Shown here: in pieces, positions 1 to 4,623 of the stretch
Layout: each line of letters begins with the position of its first letter
Position numbering within the stretch: the first letter of the stretch is position 1
Origin: an uncultured Clostridia bacterium
GTDB lineage: Bacteria; Bacillota; Clostridia; Christensenellales; Borkfalkiaceae
Direction of reading: 5' to 3'
NCBI GenBank assembly: GCA_934273135.1
Contig: CAKQSU010000078.1
Coordinates: 1-6,175 of the forward strand
DNA: 6,175 nucleotides
Notes under the pieces: model-generated
What the model saw: only the letters and a program-made list of their open reading frames with translations
What the model was told of the DNA's origin: nothing
The model's database searches: none
Translations under genes and position numbers: made by a program

Positions 1-490
1 CTGTTAAGGAATCGTTACTCAAAACGCCGTCGATATAACGGCATACGGCGTCGGAAACAACCATTGCGGGCAGCTCGCCGCCCGTTAAAACGTAGTCGCC
101 GATTGAGATTTCTTCGTCGATATAGAGGTCGATTACGCGTTGGTCGACGCCCTCGTAATGTCCGCACAAAAGGAGCAGACGCTCGCAAGCAAGCAGCTCC
201 GGCACCATTTTTTGGGTAAACGTTTTGCCTTTAGGGGACATGTAGATGCGGCGGGCTTTATGCTCCGGGTCAATCGCCTCGATTGCGGAAGCCACGGGCT
301 GAGGCATAAGCACCATTCCCGCGCCGCCGCCGAAAGTGTAATCGTCGCATTTTTTGTGTTTGTCAAGCGTGTAGTCGCGGATATCCGTCACGCGGATTTC
401 CACCTTTTCAGCCTTGACCGCTCGCCCGATAACGCTTTCTTTAAGCGGAGTGAACATATCCGGAAAGAGCGTCAATATGTCGATTATCAT
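1..490 (-). CDS. trmD: tRNA (guanine37-N1)-methyltransferase TrmD, partial (3' end outside window)
   Basis: TrmD transfers a methyl group from S-adenosylmethionine to N1 of G37 in tRNAs, next to the anticodon, which prevents +1 frameshifting; it is a cytoplasmic SPOUT (trefoil-knot) dimer. My translation of the minus strand from ATG at 490 gives 163 open codons to the window edge, against roughly 230-250 residues for the family, so the C-terminal part is missing. Family hallmarks seen: start [25 protein letters not shown] at residues 49-60, the knot segment [12 protein letters not shown] at 107-118, and [15 protein letters not shown] at 128-142, followed by a DAV..YIDGVL segment. The catalytic Asp in the linker just after this point lies beyond the edge. 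The start overlaps the rimM stop by one base (TAATG), and AGGGAG at 499-504 sits 8 nt upstream, so translational coupling to rimM is likely. The call is very secure. Confidence 0.97.
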   Translation of the reverse strand, partial: MIIDILTLFPDMFTPLKESVIGRAVKAEKVEIRVTDIRDYTLDKHKKCDDYTFGGGAGMVLMPQPVASAIEAIDPEHKARRIYMSPKGKTFTQKMVPELLACERLLLLCGHYEGVDQRVIDLYIDEEISIGDYVLTGGELPAMVVSDAVCRYIDGVLSNDSLT

Positions 491-993
491 TAGTTTTTCT
501 CCCTGTATGATATTACTTCGGTAAAGCGCGACGCGTCTACCGTTACCCTCTTTTCTTCCAAGTCTACCGTAGCGTTAAGGTCTTTTAAAAACGGCAAATA
601 CGCTTCGCCCTCGGACGTTTCGAGAGTAAAAATATCGACGTTCGAAGAAAAAACGTCCACGATTTTGCCTATCATTTTACCGCTTGAAAGATACAAATCC
701 GAGCCGACTATGTCCTCTATAAAATAGCTGTCGTCACTCTTTAAAATCTCTTCCCTTTCGCAATAAACTTCCTTTCCGCGCAAACATTCCGCGGCGTTTC
801 TGTCAAAAATTCCGCCAAGGCGCAAAAAGAGCGCGTTATCTCGCCCGGAAAGCTTTAAAAGCGGATATTCGTTGCCGCCGATATAGACTTTTTTTATGTT
901 TTTAAGCGATTTGTCGCCGTCGGTATAGTCGGAGATTTTAACTTCTCCGTTTATGCCTTGCGGGCGCAAAACAATTCCGATAAGAATTTTCAT
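490..993 (-). CDS. rimM: 16S rRNA processing / 30S maturation factor RimM
   Basis: RimM binds ribosomal protein uS19 and helps mature the head of the 30S subunit and process 16S rRNA. The 167-residue product has the usual family length. The N-terminal RimM beta-barrel shows [11 protein letters not shown] at residues 10-20 and [14 protein letters not shown] at 67-80. The C-terminal PRC-barrel shows [12 protein letters not shown] at 90-101, GKIVDV at 109-114 and YLPFLKDL at 132-139. The ATG at 993 is the natural start because the GEVK motif sits at the expected distance. Its ribosome site is poor: only AAGG, 3 nt before the ATG. A terminator-like hairpin lies immediately upstream, so expression may depend on read-through or coupling from khpA. 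It runs directly into trmD with a 1-nt overlap; rimM-trmD adjacency is widely conserved. Confidence 0.96.
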   Translation of the reverse strand: MKILIGIVLRPQGINGEVKISDYTDGDKSLKNIKKVYIGGNEYPLLKLSGRDNALFLRLGGIFDRNAAECLRGKEVYCEREEILKSDDSYFIEDIVGSDLYLSSGKMIGKIVDVFSSNVDIFTLETSEGEAYLPFLKDLNATVDLEEKRVTVDASRFTEVISYREKN

Positions 994-1008
994 AAGCCTT
1001 TTTAGGGG

Positions 1009-1037
1009 AAAAAAGGAGAAATTTATGCAATTTCTCC
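1009..1037 (-). terminator. Terminator-like hairpin across the khpA stop codon
   Basis: On the minus strand GGAGAAATT (1037-1029) pairs perfectly with AATTTCTCC (1023-1015) around a 5-nt loop, followed at once by six T (1014-1009). This is the shape of a weak, AU-rich Rho-independent terminator, with a 9-bp stem holding four G-C pairs. The khpA TAA (1025-1023) lies at the loop/stem boundary, so a ribosome finishing khpA would melt the stem. An alternative pairing of GGGGAGAAA with TTTTTCCCC just downstream is possible, using one G-U pair. With only 29 nt before rimM there is little room for a new promoter, so a partial attenuator is more plausible than a full stop. Function is inferred from shape only. 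Confidence 0.45.
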
Positions 1038-1268
1038 CCTTTCCTTGATTTCGATATTGTACTTTCTGCCGCTTCTCGCGCTCGCGGATTTGACGATTGT
1101 TCTGAGCGCCTTTGCGATTTTGCCCTGGCGACCGATAACTTTGCCCATATCCTCGGGGTCGAGAGTAACGGTGATGGTGGTAACGTTACCCTTTTCCGTT
1201 TCGAAGAATTCAATCGCGTCCTTTTTTTCGGCGAATTGAAGTACGACGTATTTAACAAGATCTAACAT
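1023..1268 (-). CDS. khpA: KH-domain RNA-binding protein KhpA (YlqC family)
   Basis: This is a small cytoplasmic RNA-binding protein of 81 residues, the standard size of the KhpA/YlqC family. It is essentially one KH domain. The signature is GKVIGRQGKIAKALR at residues 42-56, with the nucleic-acid-gripping GxxG loop as GRQG at 46-49. In other Firmicutes KhpA pairs with KhpB (Jag) and influences cell division and sRNA biology; that role is known for the family, not visible here. Start ATG at 1268 has a strong GGGAGG site at 1274-1279, 5 nt away. It follows rpsP by 18 nt, the usual arrangement (rpsP-khpA-rimM-trmD). Its last codons form one arm of the terminator-like hairpin at 1009-1037. Confidence 0.95.
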   Translation of the reverse strand: MLDLVKYVVLQFAEKKDAIEFFETEKGNVTTITVTLDPEDMGKVIGRQGKIAKALRTIVKSASARSGRKYNIEIKERGEIA

Positions 1269-1286
1269 TTAAGCCTCCCTTAAAAG

Positions 1287-1583
1287 TTAACCCTTCTTCT
1301 TTTTGGGGTTGGTTTTAGCGGGCGAAAGCTTTGCGGGTTTTTCGATGATACCCTGGTTCAAAAGCAAAGCTCTTACCGTTTCGGTCGGCTGAACGCCTTT
1401 TGCAAGCCAATCTTTAGCTTTCGCTTCGTCGATTACGACCTCGGCGGGGTTAGAGATAGGATTGTAGTGACCGATTTTATCGATGTACTTACCGTCGCGA
1501 GCGACCCTCGAATCAACGACTACGATACGATAGAAAGGAGATTTTTTATCGCCCATTCTGGTCAATCTCATTTTTACTGCCAT
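1287..1583 (-). CDS. rpsP: 30S ribosomal protein bS16
   Basis: bS16 is a primary assembly protein of the 30S subunit that binds the 5' domain of 16S rRNA. The 98-residue product carries the full family pattern: [20 protein letters not shown] at 1-20, [20 protein letters not shown] at 21-40, NP at 41-42, and [18 protein letters not shown] at 57-74. The tail is lysine-rich (KKKKG at the end), as in many Firmicutes versions. ATG at 1583 is preceded by GGAGG at 1593-1597 with a 9-nt spacer. It is separated from ffh by 80 nt containing a strong hairpin, which could let bS16 be produced at a different level from Ffh; no clear promoter is seen in that gap. Confidence 0.98.
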   Translation of the reverse strand: MAVKMRLTRMGDKKSPFYRIVVVDSRVARDGKYIDKIGHYNPISNPAEVVIDEAKAKDWLAKGVQPTETVRALLLNQGIIEKPAKLSPAKTNPKKKKG

Positions 1584-1629
1584 TTGTATTTACCTCCGTA
1601 AAATATTGTCTTTTAATTGTTTTTTATGC

Positions 1630-1656
1630 GATAACCGCCTTATAGGCGGACTTATC
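1630..1656. repeat. Palindromic hairpin in the ffh-rpsP gap
   Basis: Plus-strand reading: GATAA (1630-1634) plus CCGCCT (1635-1640), a 3-nt loop TAT, AGGCGG (1644-1649), a 2-nt bulge AC, then TTATC (1652-1656). This gives an 11-bp stem with one bulge. On the coding (minus) strand no T-run follows, so it is not a simple intrinsic terminator for ffh. It could set mRNA stability or RNA processing between ffh and rpsP. Its GATAACCGCCT core recurs in the palindromes at 3996-4036. Confidence 0.6.
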
Positions 1657-1663
1657 TTTAATT

Positions 1664-2980
1664 TTAAAATTTGAAAGGCATCTTTTTGCCGTTCTTCATT
1701 TGCTTCATCATCTGCTTGGATTGTTCAAAGCCTTTTAAGAGTTTGTTTATTTCCTGCAAAGAAGTTCCGCTGCCTTTTGCGATGCGCATTTTGCGCGAAT
1801 AGTTCAATATCGACGGGTTTTTGCGTTCCTTTTCCGTCATCGACTGTATGATTGCCTTAGTGCGGTACAGAGCCTTTTCGTCGATATCGCTTTCCTTTAT
1901 TTTTAGCTTGCCCATACCGGGGAGCATGCCGAGTATTCCGCCCGCGCCGCCCATCTTTTTAACCATATCGATTTGCTCGATATAGTCGTTCAAGTCGAAG
2001 CTGTTTTCACGAAGCTTTTTCTCCATTTTTTTGGCTTGTTCTTCGGTGACGGCTTCTTGCGCCTTTTCGATGAGCGAAAGAACGTCCCCCATACCGAGTA
2101 TTCGGTTAGCCATTCTGTCGGGGTAAAACGGTTCAAGGTCGGTGAGTTTTTCGCCCACGCCGCAGAATTTGATGGGTTTGCCCGTTACCGCTTTTACCGA
2201 AAGGCACGCGCCACCCCTCGTGTCACCGTCAAGCTTAGTTAGAATAACGCCCGTTATTTCAAGGCGGCGGTTGAATTCTTCCGCAACGTTTACCGCGACC
2301 TGACCGGTCATAGAGTCAATCGTGAGTAAAATCTCCGTCGGCTCGACAGCGGCTTTGATGTTTTCAAGCTCTTGCATTAGCGCGTCGTCGATTTCAAGCC
2401 TGCCCGCGGTATCGATGATAACCGTGTCGAAGCCGAATTTTTTGGCGTATTCGATAGCGGCTTTCGCGGTGATAACGGGGTTTTGCGTACCCATTTCAAA
2501 GACTTCCGCGCCCGCGTTTTTGCCAACGACTTGTAACTGCTTTATCGCTGCCGGGCGGTATATGTCGCCCGCAACCAAAAGCGGCTTTTTGCCTTGCTTT
2601 TTGAGATAGACTGCAAGCTTTCCGCAAAGCGTCGTTTTGCCCGCGCCCTGAAGCCCGCACATCATAATGACCGTCGGGAGCTTAGGCGAAACTTCTAACT
2701 TCGCGTTCGTGCCGCCCATAAGCGCGACAAGTTCGTCGTTTACTATTTTGATAACTTGTTGAGCGGGGCTTAAACTCTTTAAAATTTCCTGCCCCTTAGC
2801 CTTTTCGGAAACGGTGTTCACAAAGTCCTTAACGACTTTGATGTTGACGTCCGCTTCTAAGAGCGCGATACGGATTTCGCGCATTGCTTGTTTTATTTCA
2901 AGCTCGGTAAGCTTGCCGCGGTTGGTAAGCTTTGAAAAGGCGTGATTGATTTTTTCGCCGAGTGATGAAAAAAATGCCAT
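1664..2980 (-). CDS. ffh: Signal recognition particle GTPase Ffh (SRP54)
   Basis: Ffh binds the SRP RNA and signal sequences of nascent membrane and secreted proteins, and delivers ribosomes to the receptor FtsY at the membrane. The 438 residues match the usual length. Domains: N helical bundle (about 1-90), G domain with GLQGAGKTT at 109-117, DIYRPAA at 139-145, DTAGR at 190-194, TKLDGDTRGG at 248-257 and the closing FCGVGEKLTDLEPF at 272-285, then the methionine-rich M domain (about 328-432). In the M domain the finger-loop region contains MLPGMGK at 352-358, and the RNA-binding helix reads SRKMRIAKGSGTS at 395-407. The common DAMTGQ element appears as IDSMTGQ (221-227), a mild variation. 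ATG at 2980 follows the ylxM stop by 3 nt; its GGAG site (2987-2990) lies inside the last ylxM codons, 6 nt from the start, so the two genes are translationally linked. Confidence 0.98.
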   Translation of the reverse strand: MAFFSSLGEKINHAFSKLTNRGKLTELEIKQAMREIRIALLEADVNIKVVKDFVNTVSEKAKGQEILKSLSPAQQVIKIVNDELVALMGGTNAKLEVSPKLPTVIMMCGLQGAGKTTLCGKLAVYLKKQGKKPLLVAGDIYRPAAIKQLQVVGKNAGAEVFEMGTQNPVITAKAAIEYAKKFGFDTVIIDTAGRLEIDDALMQELENIKAAVEPTEILLTIDSMTGQVAVNVAEEFNRRLEITGVILTKLDGDTRGGACLSVKAVTGKPIKFCGVGEKLTDLEPFYPDRMANRILGMGDVLSLIEKAQEAVTEEQAKKMEKKLRENSFDLNDYIEQIDMVKKMGGAGGILGMLPGMGKLKIKESDIDEKALYRTKAIIQSMTEKERKNPSILNYSRKMRIAKGSGTSLQEINKLLKGFEQSKQMMKQMKNGKKMPFKF

Positions 2981-2983
2981 TTT

Positions 2984-3274
2984 TTACTCCAAGATTTCGA
3001 TAAGTTTTTTCCTTTCTCCTTCGGGAAGCGTTTGGGAAAAATCCGCAATCGCTTTTTTGAGCCTCAAAACGCCGATTATGCTTTCGAACTTATCCATTTG
3101 CGCGCGCGCCTTTTTCAACGCGTCCGCCACAGCCTGACGGGTAACGCCCTTTTCCGCGGCGATTTCCGAAAGGCTCAAATCAAGCCCGTAATAGCTTTCC
3201 GTTATATCCGCCTGCGAATCGGTAAGCAAGCCGCCGTACACGGCGTAAAGATTAGCGTAATATAAATCTTTCAT
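2984..3274 (-). CDS. ylxM: YlxM/p13-family helix-turn-helix protein
   Basis: YlxM is a small helix-turn-helix protein encoded immediately before ffh across Firmicutes; in streptococci it has been linked to SRP function and stimulation of SRP GTPase activity. The product has 96 residues, in the family range. The pattern LLTDSQ at 16-21, YYGLDLSLSEIA at 28-39 and GVTRQAVADALKKA at 43-56 matches the sigma-70 region 4-like HTH of the family (recognition helix about 45-55). The start at 3274 fits where the family begins, but no convincing Shine-Dalgarno precedes it (the bases upstream read GTGGTGTCGTA). It is the first gene of the ffh operon, with the promoter about 40-70 nt upstream. It overlaps functionally with ffh by supplying the ffh ribosome site. 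Confidence 0.93.
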   Translation of the reverse strand: MKDLYYANLYAVYGGLLTDSQADITESYYGLDLSLSEIAAEKGVTRQAVADALKKARAQMDKFESIIGVLRLKKAIADFSQTLPEGERKKLIEILE

Positions 3275-3315
3275 TACGACACCACGCTGTCAAGCAAAAA
3301 TGTTTTACACCTAAT

Positions 3316-3343
3316 ATTATACATAAATAAAAAACTTCGTCAA
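3316..3343 (-). promoter_or_regulatory. Sigma-A type promoter of the ylxM-ffh operon
   Basis: On the minus strand TTGACG (3343-3338) and a perfect TATAAT (3321-3316) are separated by 16 nt. Transcription would begin near 3308-3310, giving a short leader of about 35 nt before ylxM. It sits between the terminator at 3365-3391 and the first operon gene, exactly where a promoter is needed. No riboswitch-sized leader is possible. Confidence 0.85.
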
Positions 3344-3364
3344 GCGTTTTTCAAGGCTTTAAAG

Positions 3365-3391
3365 AAAAAAGCCCGTGTTTTAAACGGGTTT
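3365..3391 (-). terminator. Intrinsic terminator after the accessory gene block
   Basis: Minus-strand reading: AAACCCGT (3391-3384), a 7-nt loop, then ACGGGCTT (3376-3369), with one G-U pair in an 8-bp stem, running into a T tract (3370-3365, then C and three T). It ends transcription of the membrane-protein gene at 3413-3970 and insulates the ffh promoter. The plus side also has a run of nine T at 3395-3403 after the stem, so it could work in both directions, although no plus-strand gene approaches it. Confidence 0.85.
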
Positions 3392-3412
3392 CGCTTTTTT
3401 TTTATTTGATTT

Positions 3413-3970
3413 TCAGAACTCCAACACGCCGTCGCTTCCCGCGCGCGGATATTTTCGGACGTTAGTTTCAAAAAAATACAGTCTATCGGATTGGTAAATT
3501 ATTCTTATAGTTTCTATCTTCGTAGAGCCGCGCTCCTCGGGGATGCGCACCTCTTTTTGATACCATTCGTAAGGCTTGCTTAAATCGTAAAGATATTCGG
3601 GGTCGATAGTCATGTATTTGTCCCAAAAGAATTCTTCGTCGAAGTCGTTTTTCTTCATCTCGTTGACAGTATATTCGAAGTCATCATCGGGAATAACGGA
3701 AAACTTCTTGAAAAACTCCTCGTCGCGCTCGGTTATTTTAAAAACGTAATAAACCGTGCCGCCGTAATCCCAAGACGTGGAGCCTTGATTATAGTAGACA
3801 CGTTCCAAATCTTCCGGCATACCTATATCGAAATTTTTATTGACAATCTTGCAATAGTTAATATTGTTAGCGATAAAAATTTGGCGAGCGGCAAAAATCG
3901 CAATCCCCGTGATTAAATTCAGAAGATAGACAGCAAGCAACGAAAGAACGATTATCTTTCCGGTTTTCAT
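3413..3970 (-). CDS. Membrane-anchored protein of unknown family (paralog of 4058-4618)
   Basis: I do not recognise this family. From the ATG at 3970 it has 185 residues. A hydrophobic segment at about residues 5-28 with a lysine ahead of it predicts an N-terminal membrane anchor or uncleaved signal, leaving about 150 residues, acidic and rich in aromatic residues, probably outside the membrane. It is clearly homologous to its upstream neighbour: shared segments include YYVFK.TERD.EFFK.FS, the IDP.YLY.LS.PYEWYQK block and R.IYQS.RLYF near the C-terminus. It carries an extra short acidic insertion (about DFDEEFFWDKYM) before the IDP block that the paralog lacks, and has a single cysteine. It is last in the block and followed by the terminator at 3365-3391. 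A GTG at 3976 is the other possible start. Confidence 0.85.
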   Translation of the reverse strand: MKTGKIIVLSLLAVYLLNLITGIAIFAARQIFIANNINYCKIVNKNFDIGMPEDLERVYYNQGSTSWDYGGTVYYVFKITERDEEFFKKFSVIPDDDFEYTVNEMKKNDFDEEFFWDKYMTIDPEYLYDLSKPYEWYQKEVRIPEERGSTKIETIRIIYQSDRLYFFETNVRKYPRAGSDGVLEF

Positions 3971-3986
3971 TATCACACCTCTCCTT
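3971..3986 (-). promoter_or_regulatory. Ribosome binding site deciding the start at 3970
   Basis: Minus-strand reading: AAGGAGAGGTGTGATA then ATG (3970-3968). From AAGGAG (3986-3981) the GTG at 3976 is only 4 nt away, shorter than usual, while the ATG is 10 nt away. The AGGTG (3980-3976) overlapping that GTG also fits the anti-Shine-Dalgarno and would place the ATG at 5 nt. I therefore prefer the ATG at 3970; this adds or removes only two residues. Confidence 0.6.
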
Positions 3987-3995
3987 TTGTAAACG

Positions 3996-4036
3996 CCGCC
4001 TTAGGCGGTTATCCGAAAAAATCACGGATAACCGCC
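3996..4036. repeat. Nested palindromes between the two paralogous genes
   Basis: A perfect 12-bp inverted repeat, GGCGGTTATCCG (4004-4015) and CGGATAACCGCC (4025-4036), encloses a 9-nt A-rich loop. Its left arm also takes part in a second palindrome, CCGCC-TTA-GGCGG (3996-4008), and its right arm can form AACCG-7 nt-CGGTT (4030-4046). These folds exclude each other. No T tract follows on the coding strand, so it is not a standard terminator. It lies in the 87-nt gap between the paralogs and shares GATAACCGCCT with the hairpin at 1630-1656. Confidence 0.7.
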
Positions 4037-4057
4037 GTCAACGGTTTTTATTTAGAT

Positions 4058-4618
4058 TTAGCAAACATTTTTATACGGCAATTTTCTTTCGGAACTTGAA
4101 AGGCTTTTCAACTCGTCGGGAGTCGGATCATCCGAAGTATGTGTTACCAATATATACAGTCTTTGCGATTGATAAATCATTCTTGCAACTCTCACCCTGG
4201 TTACCAACTCATCCATAGGCACGCGAAGTCCTTTTTGATACCATTCATAAGGCTCGCTTAGATTGTAAAGATATTTAGAATCGATAGGACTGTATCCGTC
4301 AAAACTCACTGCTTTTCTATCATTTACGGCACTTTCAAAGTCGTCGCTTTTCGTGGCAGAAAAGTCCTTAAAAAACTCGTTGTCACGTTCGGTCGCTTGA
4401 AAAACATAGTATTCCGTGCCGTCACCGTCAAACCCGACTGTTGTTCCTCTATTATGATATATGCATTCCCATTCTTCCGGAATATTTATTTTTAATTCTT
4501 TATTAGCTTTCGAGCGATAATCTATATTTCGATGACTACAACGATAAGAACAAAAGCCACAAAGAGAGCAAACGGCAACAACTAACACAACAATGATTAT
4601 TACTTTAGCTTTTTTCAT
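4058..4618 (-). CDS. Cysteine-rich-anchor membrane protein of unknown family (paralog of 3413-3970)
   Basis: I do not recognise this family. The 186-residue product begins MKKAK followed by a hydrophobic segment at about residues 6-23, predicting a single N-terminal membrane span with the remainder outside. At the end of that span are four closely spaced cysteines (17, 20, 23, 27; CSLCGFCSYRC), absent from the paralog; no proper lipobox is formed. The rest aligns with the downstream gene: EYYVFQATERDNEFFKDFS at 69-87, DDFESAVND at 92-100, IDSKYLYNLSEPYEWYQKG at 112-130 and MIYQSQRLY at 147-155. The C-terminus ends in a cysteine. It starts 5 nt after the stop of the repeat-protein gene and lacks a good ribosome site (only AAGAAAA), so translation is probably coupled to that gene. 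The pair most likely arose by tandem duplication. Confidence 0.85.
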   Translation of the reverse strand: MKKAKVIIIVVLVVAVCSLCGFCSYRCSHRNIDYRSKANKELKINIPEEWECIYHNRGTTVGFDGDGTEYYVFQATERDNEFFKDFSATKSDDFESAVNDRKAVSFDGYSPIDSKYLYNLSEPYEWYQKGLRVPMDELVTRVRVARMIYQSQRLYILVTHTSDDPTPDELKSLSSSERKLPYKNVC

Positions 4619-4623
4619 TTTTC

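Noticed and set aside
140..493. Plus-strand open frame of 117 codons, and a minus-strand frame at 133-366
   Set aside because: Both lie in other frames of trmD, whose minus-strand translation has all family motifs over the same bases; neither product resembles a known protein.
938..1258. Minus-strand 106-codon frame over khpA and the start of rimM
   Set aside because: It is an alternative frame of khpA with a low-complexity Arg/Ser-rich product; khpA and rimM are secure.
1973..2609. Plus-strand open frames at 1973-2242 and 2322-2609
   Set aside because: Antisense shadows of ffh with no ribosome site or recognisable domain.
2946..3265. Plus-strand open frames at 2946-3137 and 3032-3265
   Set aside because: Antisense shadows of ylxM and the start of ffh.
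3288..3293. A perfect TTGACA on the minus strand in the ylxM leader as a second promoter
   Set aside because: No -10 element lies 16-18 nt downstream, where the sequence is already ylxM coding.
3355..3373. Alternative stem GGCTTT/AAAGCC overlapping the terminator
   Set aside because: It lacks a following T tract on the minus strand and competes with the better stem at 3369-3391.
4036..4041. TTGACG on the minus strand upstream of the gene at 3413-3970 as a promoter
   Set aside because: The bases 17 nt downstream read TTTCGG, not a -10, and the hexamer is part of a palindrome.
4559..4570. Lipoprotein cleavage site in the anchor of the gene at 4058-4618
   Set aside because: The residue before each candidate cysteine (Val, Leu, Phe, Arg) is not Gly, Ala or Ser, so no standard lipobox is formed.
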